Shown here one piece after another: positions 51,158 to 59,920 of a stretch of DNA of 64,000 bases. Position numbers and translations under genes: made by a program. Source of the DNA: Thalassobacillus sp043497085. GTDB taxonomy: Bacteria > Bacillota > Bacilli > Bacillales > Halobacillaceae. The DNA lies in assembly GCA_043497085.1 (NCBI GenBank), contig JBIEKI010000002.1; one strand, given 5' to 3'. Under the pieces are notes generated by a model. The model was not told the origin of the DNA. It did no database searches and worked only from the letters and a program-made list of their open reading frames with translations. Position 1 is the first letter of the stretch. The number at the start of each line of letters is the position of its first letter.

Positions 51158-53054
51158 GAAGGAAGTGACAAAACAGAACTTCAGGAGCGTTGGCTGGATA
51201 GGAATCATTTACTTGATCGGATTGCTATTTGCCATGCCGCTACGAATAATGACGGAGTTGTCCAGTGACCGTCCGTTTCAATTCTTTCATGAAAACGGAT
51301 TATTCCAGATCAATTTTGAGCTACAGCAGGTGATGATAATCGTTATTCCTGTTTTACTTGGGATTTTTCTGTTCCGCTACCTGCAAGTGAAAGAAACGTC
51401 AGATTTTGTACATAGTCTGCCGCTCAAGCGTACGGAACTCTATCATAATAACGTTTGGAATGGGATTGTCATTCTGGTGGCGCCGATTATCATCAATGCG
51501 GCGGTGATGACTATTCTCTATATTAGTTTTGATTTATCTTATGTATACAGCTTGGAGGACATCTGGTACTGGCTTGGCGGGACACTCAGCGTTACGCTGC
51601 TATTATTTTTTGCTGCGGTTTTTGTCGGAATGGTCACGGGTCTGACTGCACTCCATGGTGTTCTGACCTATATCATGCTGCTATTCCCGGCTGGAATCAC
51701 TGTACTACTTTACTTTGCTATGAACCAGTTTTTATATGGATTTTCTGAAAACTACTATATGGATCAGAATCTGCATCAGCTCTCTCCTCTCGTCGATTCT
51801 TTGAATTTGTATAACGCCTCATTGCCGGCCTCCCGCATGTACGTCTACCTGGCTATTGTGGCTGCGTTTTATGGATTGGCATGGAAAATCTATCAGCATC
51901 GGAATCTGGAGATGGCGGGGCAGGCAATCGTATATGGAGTGCTCAGGCCTATCTTTAAATATGGGCTTACGCTTTGTATGATGCTTGTCGGCGGTTTGTA
52001 TTTCCATAACCATGATACTGCATGGATGATTTTTGGGTATATGGTCGGAGCGATGATCGGTTATGCGATTGCGGAAATGGTTCTGCAAAAGACATGGCGG
52101 GTGTTTGGCGCCTGGAAAGGGTTCATCGGCTATGTAGCTGCTGCAGGACTTGTCTTTTTACTGTTGCAGTTCGATCTTACCGGGTTTGAACAGCGGGTTC
52201 CTGCTGCGGCCAGTGTTGAGCGTGTCTTTATAGGGGAAGGGTCGTATAGCTATCAGAATAATCACCCCTATAATGAGTCCGGTTATTTGAATGAAAACGA
52301 AAATATCCAGGCTGTAACGAAACTGCACAAGCAAATCATTTCATCCGGTTCAGAGGAGTATCAAATCGGAAGAAGAAATCTCTTTCTTGCTTATGAGATG
52401 AAAAACGGTGAGACAATGGTAAGAGAATACATGATTCCTGAACAGGACTACCGGGCTTACTTAGATCCGATCTATGAATCTCTTGAATATAAAGCATTGA
52501 AGTATCCTGTTATGAAAGTGGAACCGGAAAATATCGACCGGATCCGGTTTTTTACCGAAACGGGCAAATCGGATGAACTGGTCATCGCTGAACCGGATGA
52601 AATTAAAACATTAATGTCCCGTTTAAAACAAGATTTGCAGGCGGAAACCTATGAAGACATGATCCCTTCCTTGGGAGATCGCGGAGATATCAGCTTTATG
52701 CTGGAAAGCGGGATGGAGATATATATCCCAATGAAACGCTCCTACGATCAGCTGAATGAATGGCTGAAACAAAAAGGGCTGTATGAAGAAGCAGTATTGA
52801 CAGACCAAGATGTCTCCAAGGCAGTGATTGTTCATCAGAATGAACCGGGTGGTCCGATTTTCAACGAATTCAAATCAGCTGCTGCCTCCAATGAACATGT
52901 CTGGACTGTGAAAGACAACAAAAAAATCAAATTGCTGTTAAACAGCAAGGAACACCAGGGACAGGGCGGGTATTATGTCGGTATATACCCTAAAGGTGGA
53001 GAGCCGATGATCTATCGGATATCGGAAGATTTAGTAGCGAGGGTGGTCAATTAA
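51135..53054 (+). CDS. ABC transporter permease with large C-terminal extracytoplasmic region
   Basis: A 639-residue membrane protein. The first ~350 residues contain about eight to nine membrane segments (for example IGIIYLIGLLFAMPLRIM, IVIPVLLGIFLFRYL, LLLFFAAVFVGMVTG). The remaining ~290 residues are soluble and unrelated to anything I recognise with confidence. ATG 51135 has GGGAGGTG nine bases upstream and overlaps the ATPase gene by 23 bases; the frame start at 51105 lies inside that gene. Transported substrate unknown. Confidence 0.88.
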   Translation: MWKTSSFKKEVTKQNFRSVGWIGIIYLIGLLFAMPLRIMTELSSDRPFQFFHENGLFQINFELQQVMIIVIPVLLGIFLFRYLQVKETSDFVHSLPLKRTELYHNNVWNGIVILVAPIIINAAVMTILYISFDLSYVYSLEDIWYWLGGTLSVTLLLFFAAVFVGMVTGLTALHGVLTYIMLLFPAGITVLLYFAMNQFLYGFSENYYMDQNLHQLSPLVDSLNLYNASLPASRMYVYLAIVAAFYGLAWKIYQHRNLEMAGQAIVYGVLRPIFKYGLTLCMMLVGGLYFHNHDTAWMIFGYMVGAMIGYAIAEMVLQKTWRVFGAWKGFIGYVAAAGLVFLLLQFDLTGFEQRVPAAASVERVFIGEGSYSYQNNHPYNESGYLNENENIQAVTKLHKQIISSGSEEYQIGRRNLFLAYEMKNGETMVREYMIPEQDYRAYLDPIYESLEYKALKYPVMKVEPENIDRIRFFTETGKSDELVIAEPDEIKTLMSRLKQDLQAETYEDMIPSLGDRGDISFMLESGMEIYIPMKRSYDQLNEWLKQKGLYEEAVLTDQDVSKAVIVHQNEPGGPIFNEFKSAAASNEHVWTVKDNKKIKLLLNSKEHQGQGGYYVGIYPKGGEPMIYRISEDLVARVVN

Positions 53055-53074
53055 GTTAGAAAGAAGGGATTTCT

Positions 53075-53602
53075 GTGGAAGGGCTGGCATATGAAGAAAT
53101 TTATACAATCAATTATCCGAAAGTTTATGGTGCGGCATTACGTGTAGTCAAGAACCCCTATCTTGCAGAAGAAGCTGCTCAGGAGGCTTTCATAAAAGCA
53201 TACAACAACAGAGAAAAGCTTCAGGATATCAATAAGTTGGCAGCCTGGCTTGGCCAGATTGCCACAAGGACAGCGATAGATATATGGAGAAAAGAAAGAA
53301 AAAAGCTGATGGTCCCACTTGATGACTTGATTGAAGGCAGTCATCAAGCTGCCATCGGCTGTGATGGAGTGGATAAAGAAGTGGAACAATTAATCAGTCA
53401 CCATCAACTGATGGAAGAACTTAAACACCTTGCTCCGAAGCTGCATGCAGTATTTATGATGAAATACTTTCACGGAATGAAAGAAGTTGACATAGCCGAG
53501 CACCTGGAAATTTCCATTTCTGCTGTAAAATCAAGAGCATATCGAGCCAGAATGTCCTTAAAGAAGAGACTGAGTCAAAAGGGCAGCCCGTTGTCGACTT
53601 GA
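53075..53602 (+). CDS. ECF-type RNA polymerase sigma factor
   Basis: A 175-residue sigma factor. Region 2 is visible in YPKVYGAALRVVKNPYLAEEAAQEAFIKAY...KLAAWLGQIATRTAIDIWRKER, and region 4 in LAPKLHAVFMMKYFHGMKEVDIAEHLEISISAVKSRAYRARMSLKKRL. Start GTG 53075 lies 20 bases after the ABC permease gene, so it is probably in the same operon. No anti-sigma factor gene is adjacent; the next gene is convergent. Confidence 0.9.
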   Translation: MEGLAYEEIYTINYPKVYGAALRVVKNPYLAEEAAQEAFIKAYNNREKLQDINKLAAWLGQIATRTAIDIWRKERKKLMVPLDDLIEGSHQAAIGCDGVDKEVEQLISHHQLMEELKHLAPKLHAVFMMKYFHGMKEVDIAEHLEISISAVKSRAYRARMSLKKRLSQKGSPLST

Positions 53603-53616
53603 TAATATACAAAAGA

Positions 53617-53662
53617 GTAAAAGACCATCTGATCCAGGGTTACGATCAGACGGTCTTTTCTT
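53617..53662. terminator. Bidirectional terminator between sigma factor and aldehyde dehydrogenase genes
   Basis: Stem AAAGACCATCTGATC / GATCAGACGGTCTTT with A-rich left and T-rich right flanks. Confidence 0.9.
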
Positions 53663-53671
53663 TTGTTCGTC

Positions 53672-55042
53672 TTACTTCAATAACTTTTTGATGATTTTCA
53701 ACCCTGCTTTCGAGCCTGGATAGCGGAAGCTGTAGTCAAATTTGGTCGTTTGCCTGGTGATGCTCTTTTGGTGGGTAAATGTATTAAAGCTTGCTTTCCC
53801 GTGATAGGCACCCATGCCGCTGCTCCCGACCCCGCCGAATGGAAGGTAGGGGTTTGCGATATGATAGAGTGTATCATTGATGCATCCGCCCCCGAAAGAA
53901 AGGGTTTCGGTCACATATTTCTGATCCTTTTCTTTTTTACCGAAATAGTAGAGTGCCAGCGGCTTTTCGTGATCTTGCAGGATCTCCACAGCATCGGATA
54001 GATTTTCGTAAGTAAGCACAGGAAGGATTGGTCCGAAAATTTCTTCTCCCATGACTGGGTCATCCCAACTGATATCATCCATGACAGTCGGTTCAATCAT
54101 CAACCGCTCCCTGTCACTGCGTCCACCGGTGACAACCTCGCCATTATCCAAAAAGCCAGTCAAGCGATCAAAGTGGCTTCTGGATACTATACTGGTGAAT
54201 TCTGTATTCTCAAACGGATCCTTTCCATACATAGACTGGATATGTTTTTTGATTTTCACGAACAGCTTGTCTTTTACATCTTCGTGGACAAATAAGTAAT
54301 CAGGTGCTATGCAGGTCTGTCCTGCATTGGTGAATTTGCCCCATACAATCCGCTTTGCTGCCAGGTCGAGTTTTGCGTCTTTATGGACAATAGCGGGGCT
54401 TTTCCCGCCAAGTTCCAGGGTTACAGGAGTGAGGTGTTTGCTCGCTTTTTCCATGACGATTTTTCCGACCGGTATGCTGCCTGTGAAAAAGATATAATCA
54501 AAACGCTGGTCCAATAATTCCTGGCTGGTTTCTTTTCCGCCTTCTATCACGGTAAGTAAACCGGGTTCGAAGGTTTCTGCAATCATTTCCTCCAACAGGG
54601 CAGAGACGTTCGGGGTCAACTCGGATGGTTTCAGAATCACCGTATTACCAGCTGCGATTGCACCGATGATCGGAGCAATCGCAAGGTTGATCGGATAGTT
54701 CCACGGGGCGATGACAAGTACATTACCATATGGTTCTTTTATGATATAGTTCTTAGATCCCTTGTGTGTTAGGGGAGTTTTCACATAGATTGGTTCCATC
54801 CATTCTTCCAGATTCTTTATATGATCATCAAGCTCACTATAAAGGAATCCTACTTCAGTCGCAAAAGCTTCATATTCCGATTTGTTCAGGTCGGTATAGA
54901 CTGCTTCAAGTATTGCAGGCTCCCATTCTTTCAACATTTTTTTCAGTTTCTTCAATTGATCCAAACGGAACTCGTAGGGTTTCGTATGACCTTGCCGGAA
55001 AAATCCTTTTTGGTCTGCTAACGATTTTTGAATGATTGACAT
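53672..55042 (-). CDS. ywdH: Aldehyde dehydrogenase (class 3, YwdH-like)
   Basis: A 456-residue NAD(P)-dependent aldehyde dehydrogenase of the short class 3 type. Cofactor motif APWNYPINLAIAPIIGAIAAGNTVILKPSE, catalytic Glu in LELGGKSPA, catalytic Cys in TNAGQTCIAPDY, and a basic C-terminal tail (KAGLKIIKKLLK) resembling the membrane-associating end of fatty aldehyde dehydrogenases. AAGGAGGTATG precedes the ATG. rnz is encoded just upstream on the same strand (13 bases). Confidence 0.9.
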   Translation of the reverse strand: MSIIQKSLADQKGFFRQGHTKPYEFRLDQLKKLKKMLKEWEPAILEAVYTDLNKSEYEAFATEVGFLYSELDDHIKNLEEWMEPIYVKTPLTHKGSKNYIIKEPYGNVLVIAPWNYPINLAIAPIIGAIAAGNTVILKPSELTPNVSALLEEMIAETFEPGLLTVIEGGKETSQELLDQRFDYIFFTGSIPVGKIVMEKASKHLTPVTLELGGKSPAIVHKDAKLDLAAKRIVWGKFTNAGQTCIAPDYLFVHEDVKDKLFVKIKKHIQSMYGKDPFENTEFTSIVSRSHFDRLTGFLDNGEVVTGGRSDRERLMIEPTVMDDISWDDPVMGEEIFGPILPVLTYENLSDAVEILQDHEKPLALYYFGKKEKDQKYVTETLSFGGGCINDTLYHIANPYLPFGGVGSSGMGAYHGKASFNTFTHQKSITRQTTKFDYSFRYPGSKAGLKIIKKLLK

Positions 55043-55055
55043 GGATCATACCTCC

Positions 55056-55982
55056 TTACTTATTAGCTGGCACGGGGTGTTCATAAAAGTCATGGGCAAT
55101 GACGGTGTTGGGAAAAATCTCTCGAGCTTCCCGCAACAATTCCTCCGCCTCCTCACCTTGATATCTGGAGGAAATGTGACTGAGGATCAATTGCTTTGCA
55201 TCAGCGAGTTTGGCAAGTTGTGCTGCCTGGCGATTGGTCGAATGGAAGTAGTCATATGCCAATTGCTCATCTGCTCCAGCAAAAGTAGCCTCATGAACCA
55301 GGATGTCAGCATGCTTCAAATCGTCTGCCAAACTTTCGAGGTAACGGGTATCACCAAGAATGGCTATTTTGCGTCCACGCTTGGAAGGCCCGATGAAGTC
55401 TACACGTTGTATGACTCGACCATCAGAAAGTTCTGTCGCTTCATTTTGTTTGATCCTTTGGTAGATAGGGCCAGGGGAAACGCCGGCTTCCTTTAGTCTT
55501 TCAGGAAGTAGTTCTCCAGGCTGGTCTTTTTCCTGAATAATATAACCGAAGCTTTCCAGCCCGTGCTCAAGTCGAATGCTTTTTACTTGCAGTCCATCAT
55601 CCTCGTAAATAACGCCTTCAGTCACTTCAATAATTTCCAGCGGGTAGGGGAGTCTGGTACCGCTGACACGCAGTGCTGTTTCCACGTATTCTTTCAGCCC
55701 TTTTGGCCCGTATATGGTACAAGGTGTTTCTCCCCCTTGAAATGAGCGGCTGCTCAATAATCCAGGCAGGCCGTAAATGTGATCGCCGTGGAGGTGGGTG
55801 ATGAATATTTTTTCAATCCTGCGTGGACGAATGTTCGTGCGTAATATTTGATGCTGTGTCGATTCTCCGCAGTCGAACAACCAGGTACTCTGTCGTTCTT
55901 GAAGCATCTGTAAGGCTAACGCGGAGACATTCCGTTCTTTTGAAGGGACCCCTGAGCCGGTCCCGAGAAAAAATAATTCCAT
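55056..55982 (-). CDS. rnz: Ribonuclease Z
   Basis: A 308-residue tRNA 3'-processing endonuclease of the metallo-beta-lactamase fold. Zinc motif THLHGDHIYGLPGLL, LGTGSGVPSKERNVSA at the N-terminus, VHEATFAG and LSHISSRY are intact, and the exosite arm is in the middle (GELLPERLKEAGVSPGPIYQRIKQ). TAGGAGGAAGG precedes the ATG. It corresponds to B. subtilis yqjK. Confidence 0.96.
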   Translation of the reverse strand: MELFFLGTGSGVPSKERNVSALALQMLQERQSTWLFDCGESTQHQILRTNIRPRRIEKIFITHLHGDHIYGLPGLLSSRSFQGGETPCTIYGPKGLKEYVETALRVSGTRLPYPLEIIEVTEGVIYEDDGLQVKSIRLEHGLESFGYIIQEKDQPGELLPERLKEAGVSPGPIYQRIKQNEATELSDGRVIQRVDFIGPSKRGRKIAILGDTRYLESLADDLKHADILVHEATFAGADEQLAYDYFHSTNRQAAQLAKLADAKQLILSHISSRYQGEEAEELLREAREIFPNTVIAHDFYEHPVPANK

Positions 55983-56081
55983 AATCCTTCCTCCTATATC
56001 GCTATCTTACCATTGGTAAAGACTGGTGACACGTAAAAAGAAAGACCCGTGCCTGAAGGGACGGATCTTTACCTGATAGAG

Positions 56082-57101
56082 TTACTTCCATGCTCGGGCA
56101 TATTGCCGCGGGCCTTCAAGAGAGAAGCCCAACTCCTCAGCTGCCTGTTTTGGCCAGTACGGGTTGCGTAAGAGTGCACGACCGATAAAAACCAAATCAG
56201 CACGTTCATTTTGTAAAAGTTCTTCCGCCTGGAGGCCGTGCGTAATCAAGCCTACAGCTCCGGTGGCGATGCCTGTCTCGCGCTTGAGTGTTTCTGCATA
56301 AGTTAGCTGATAGCCTGGAAAAGGATTGATCGAAGCAGGCACAACTCCTCCTGAACTGACATCAATCAAATCGACTCCCTGCTCTTTCATCTCTCCAGTA
56401 TAATAGAGAAAATCTTGCATCGTATTGCCGCCTTCCTGGTATTCATCAGCTGAAATCCTGACAAATAAGGGGCCATCCCATACTTCCTGGACAGCTGCTA
56501 TCACTTCACTTAAGAAGCGGTAGCGATTCTCTCTTTTCCCACCATAATTGTCGTTCCGTTTGTTGGTGAGAGGGGATAAGAACTGGTTGATTAAGTATCC
56601 ATGGGCTCCATGAAGTTCAATGACATCAAAATCAGCTTCTTTTGCTCTTCTGGCAGCTTCCTTGAATGCCATGATCACCTGGTGAATATCATCCGTGCTC
56701 ATTTCAAGGGGAGTTTGTAATTGTTCGTTGAACCGGAGTGGACTAGGGGCATAAATATCATTATTCAGATTCGCTTTTCTGCCTGCATGGGCAAGCTGTG
56801 TGGCAGAAGCGGCACCATGGCGGTGTATGCCTTCATTGATAATCTTTAATCCTTCAATATGATCGTCGCTCCAAATTCCAAGGTCTTCATGGGAAATCCG
56901 TCCTTCCGGGACGACGGCAGTGGCTTCGGTCATGACCAGGCCTACTTGGCCGGCGGCACGACTTTCATAATGAGCAAATTGAAAAGCATTCGCCTTTCCA
57001 TCCTGGGTGGTGGATGAATACATGCACATCGGGGACATGACAACCCGGTTTTTCAGGGTGAGATTTTTAATGGTATAAGCGGTAAATAATTTCGGTTTCA
57101 T
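56082..57101 (-). CDS. namA: NADPH dehydrogenase NamA (old yellow enzyme)
   Basis: A 339-residue FMN ene-reductase of the YqjM class. Signatures: MSPMCMYSS with the YqjM-type Cys that tunes FMN, ATQLAHAGRKA, the active-site HGAHGYLINQFLSPLTNKRNDNYGG and C-terminal FIGRALLRNPYWP with the Trp that reaches the partner subunit. It reduces activated double bonds and is induced by toxic electrophiles in B. subtilis. Ribosome site GGAGGAGAT. Confidence 0.96.
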   Translation of the reverse strand: MKPKLFTAYTIKNLTLKNRVVMSPMCMYSSTTQDGKANAFQFAHYESRAAGQVGLVMTEATAVVPEGRISHEDLGIWSDDHIEGLKIINEGIHRHGAASATQLAHAGRKANLNNDIYAPSPLRFNEQLQTPLEMSTDDIHQVIMAFKEAARRAKEADFDVIELHGAHGYLINQFLSPLTNKRNDNYGGKRENRYRFLSEVIAAVQEVWDGPLFVRISADEYQEGGNTMQDFLYYTGEMKEQGVDLIDVSSGGVVPASINPFPGYQLTYAETLKRETGIATGAVGLITHGLQAEELLQNERADLVFIGRALLRNPYWPKQAAEELGFSLEGPRQYARAWK

Positions 57102-57130
57102 CCTATATCTCCTCCGTGACAGTAAATAGG

Positions 57131-57862
57131 TTATTCGTATAATTTGCGATATTCCATAGCCAGGTGGGGAACGTCAGTGAAAATCCCATCACATTTTAAT
57201 TTGAAGCACTTTTTCATCTGCAATGGCCGATTGACCGTATATATGCGGAGCGCCAGGTTATGCTGGCGACAAGCATTTGCCAGATTGCTATTTAACAATC
57301 TGTATTTGGTATGAAAGCCTGTAACTCCAATTTTTTTTAAATGGTTTGGCAGGTCTGGTACCCTTTTTGAGCTTAAAAAGGCGGTAGAAACGTTCGGATC
57401 GATTTTCTTCATTCGTTTCATGCTGGCAGCGTTGAAAGAGGAAATAACTGTTCTCTCAAGTACCTGGAATTTCTGGAGATGATCATAAACAATTTGCTCG
57501 AGCTGCTTATAGTCAATGACATTGTTTTTTAGTTCAATATTCAAGAAAATGGATTTATCATGAGCCCACTCTAAAAATTCTTCTAATGTTACAATGGAAG
57601 TATCTGAAAATTTAGTAGAAAACCAGGCTCCGGCATCCAGCCTTTTTATTTCTTTGTATGTATAATCCTGAACAAATCCGGTACCATTAGTGGTCCGGCG
57701 GACGTTCTCATCATGGATCAGGATAGGGATGCCATCTTTGGTGAGCTGGACATCCGTTTCAATGCCATCCGCACCGGCATGATAAGCCAGCTCGAATGCT
57801 GGCATAGTGTTTTCAGGTGCGAGTTTGCTTGCACCTCGGTGGGCGAAAATCATTGTTCCCAA
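57131..57862 (-). CDS. Glycerophosphodiester phosphodiesterase
   Basis: A 243-residue GDPD-family TIM-barrel enzyme, cytoplasmic (no signal peptide). Catalytic motifs AHRGASKLAPENTMPAF (His), DGIETDVQLTKDGIPILIHDE (Glu/Asp, second His) and NIELK are intact. I take TTG 57862 as start because GAGAGGTG ends six bases before it; the ATG at 57853 is 15 bases away, and a longer frame overlaps the divergent rocB promoter region. It probably hydrolyses deacylated phospholipid to glycerol-3-phosphate. Confidence 0.9.
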   Translation of the reverse strand: MGTMIFAHRGASKLAPENTMPAFELAYHAGADGIETDVQLTKDGIPILIHDENVRRTTNGTGFVQDYTYKEIKRLDAGAWFSTKFSDTSIVTLEEFLEWAHDKSIFLNIELKNNVIDYKQLEQIVYDHLQKFQVLERTVISSFNAASMKRMKKIDPNVSTAFLSSKRVPDLPNHLKKIGVTGFHTKYRLLNSNLANACRQHNLALRIYTVNRPLQMKKCFKLKCDGIFTDVPHLAMEYRKLYE

Positions 57863-57943
57863 TTGTGTCACCTCTCGATATTTACTCTTTTTGATTGTGT
57901 GACATTTAATAAGAAAAGTCAATTTACAAGGAGTGGGTCTTCG

Positions 57944-59563
57944 ATGGAAGCGCAGTGGAAAACGAAAGGACAGTTGACTGATCTTTTATGTTCATTAGTC
58001 AATTATCAAAGTATTACTGGAAGTAACGATGAAATAGCCATTATTGAATACTTACAGCACCTGCTGGGGTCGAAAGCTTATTTCAAACAGAATCCGGATC
58101 ATCTTGACGTACACCCTTTGAAAGATGGCCGCCAGCTATTGACGGCTTTAGTTAAAAATGGTGAAGCGAAAGATACCATTGTGCTTTTATCTCATGTGGA
58201 TGTGGTAGGGATTGATGATTATGGATCATTTCAAAACTTAGCTTTTCATCCCAAAGAACTGACGAAGGAATTGATGAATCATTTGGAAGAATTACCTGCG
58301 GAAGCTGCTGAGGATCTCCAGTCCGGCAACTGGCTGTTTGGGCGGGGTACCATGGATATGAAGGCAGGTCTCACGGTTCATCTTTCCCTATTAGAACAAG
58401 CAATGAATGGGACATTCGATGGGAATCTTCTCATACTGGCAGTGCCTGATGAAGAAGTCAATTCACTCGGTATGCTGACCGCTCTGCCTGCTTTAGATGA
58501 ACTTAAGAATAGACATGAGCTGAATTATAAAGCGACGATGAACGGAGAGCCGATGTTCCGCAAATACCCTGGAGATCCGGCTTACTACCTCTACACCGGT
58601 TCGATTGGTAAAGTGCTGCCCGGGTTCCTTTGTTATGGAAAAGAAACGCATGTCGGAGAACCGTTTGCTGGCTTGAATGCCAACTTGATGATCAGTTATC
58701 TGGCACAGGAACTGGAATTGAGTGAGGATTTTATTGAAACGGTGGGAGAAGAAACGACCCCGCCGCCAATCAGTCTGATGCAGCGGGATTTGAAAGAGGA
58801 ATACTCTGTACAGACCCCCCAGGCCGCAGTCGCTATGTACAACGTACTATACATGGAACAGACGATAGCAGAGATCAATGAGAAGCTTTTAGCTGCAGCG
58901 GGCAGGGCAAAAAACAAAATCCTCCAGCATTACAATAGTAAAGCAGAACACTATATTGCAGAAAATGAGCGGTCGTTTCTTGATATGGACGTGACAGTAC
59001 TTTCTTATGAACAGTTATACCAGGAGGCGGAAAAGCGTTACGGAAAAGGCGAGGTGGAAAGACGACAGAACTTGTTGACCTCACAAAGGGATCAGGGAGA
59101 CAGGGACTTTTCCACTTTGCTGGTACAGGACCTTGCCTCCCTGTGTAAAGACATCGGGCCTATGATTGTGCTGTTTTACAGTCCTCCATTTTATCCATCG
59201 GTGTCATCAAAAAAAGACCCGCTCATTGAAAAAACAGTAGAAGACTGTCAAGACTATGCAAAGAACACTTATGGCGTCGACCTTAAAAATGTCGAGTACT
59301 TTGCCGGCCTGTCCGATTTAAGTTTTATTGGACCAGTTTCTGCTGAGTCTCCCCTTGACGATCTTTTGGATTTGATGCCGATTCAAGGGCGTGGTTTCGA
59401 GCTTCCGGAAAACGTGATGCAAACGCTCAATATGCCTGTTATTAATGTCGGTCCTTTAGGGAAAGACCCTCACCAATGGACAGAACGTCTGGAACTCGAT
59501 TATTCATTCGAGTATTTACCTGATCTGTTGCACTATACATTGAATAAGCTGTTCAATAATTGA
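57944..59563 (+). CDS. rocB: RocB-like M20 family peptidase
   Basis: A 539-residue M20 metallo-hydrolase. Zinc and catalytic motifs are in LLSHVDVVG, GRGTMDMKAGL and VPDEEVNSLG. Length and sequence resemble RocB, a protein of the arginine-utilisation regulon whose exact reaction is not established. No other roc genes are nearby, so an arginine link is unproven here. ATG 57944 with AAGGAGTGG upstream is the start; the frame extending to 57713 overlaps the divergent phosphodiesterase gene. Confidence 0.85.
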   Translation: MEAQWKTKGQLTDLLCSLVNYQSITGSNDEIAIIEYLQHLLGSKAYFKQNPDHLDVHPLKDGRQLLTALVKNGEAKDTIVLLSHVDVVGIDDYGSFQNLAFHPKELTKELMNHLEELPAEAAEDLQSGNWLFGRGTMDMKAGLTVHLSLLEQAMNGTFDGNLLILAVPDEEVNSLGMLTALPALDELKNRHELNYKATMNGEPMFRKYPGDPAYYLYTGSIGKVLPGFLCYGKETHVGEPFAGLNANLMISYLAQELELSEDFIETVGEETTPPPISLMQRDLKEEYSVQTPQAAVAMYNVLYMEQTIAEINEKLLAAAGRAKNKILQHYNSKAEHYIAENERSFLDMDVTVLSYEQLYQEAEKRYGKGEVERRQNLLTSQRDQGDRDFSTLLVQDLASLCKDIGPMIVLFYSPPFYPSVSSKKDPLIEKTVEDCQDYAKNTYGVDLKNVEYFAGLSDLSFIGPVSAESPLDDLLDLMPIQGRGFELPENVMQTLNMPVINVGPLGKDPHQWTERLELDYSFEYLPDLLHYTLNKLFNN

Positions 59564-59597
59564 ACGCCTGGCTGATCCGAAATGCTCCATAACAATG

Positions 59598-59815
59598 TTT
59601 CCGTTTCTCTCATAAATGCAAGGAGGTCCGGGAAATTGCGAGACTCCTATGGGAGAATAGTACATGGTGAGATCCCGCAGGGCTGTAGCCCGAGGAAGCT
59701 CACCGTACACCCATGGAAAGCGAGTGATTTCCCGGACCTCCAGAGGCTTTCAACCTTAACGGAAACAGTTTCACTCGAAACTGAGTCTTCAAGTAAAGGG
59801 AGTTTAACTGTAAAA
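59598..59815 (+). repeat. Structured interspersed repeat, copy A3
   Basis: Same family as A1 and A2 but in the opposite orientation and without a B partner. Outer stem GGAGGTCCGGGAAAT (59622-59636) pairs perfectly with 59727-59741. Inside, GGTGAG / CTCACC enclose GGGC-TGTA-GCCC, with unpaired CCCGCA and GAGGAAG. The downstream end carries the tag (AAGTAAAGGGAGTTTAACTGTA) shared with A1 and A2. It accounts for most of the 357-base gap between rocB and yqjP. Confidence 0.85.
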
Positions 59816-59920
59816 TCCATAATGAGATTTAACAGATGTAAAAAGATGAGAGAATGGAAAAATCATGCTACAATGGAATAATCAAATGAATGACTATTCA
59901 GTTAAGAGAGAGGAATACGA

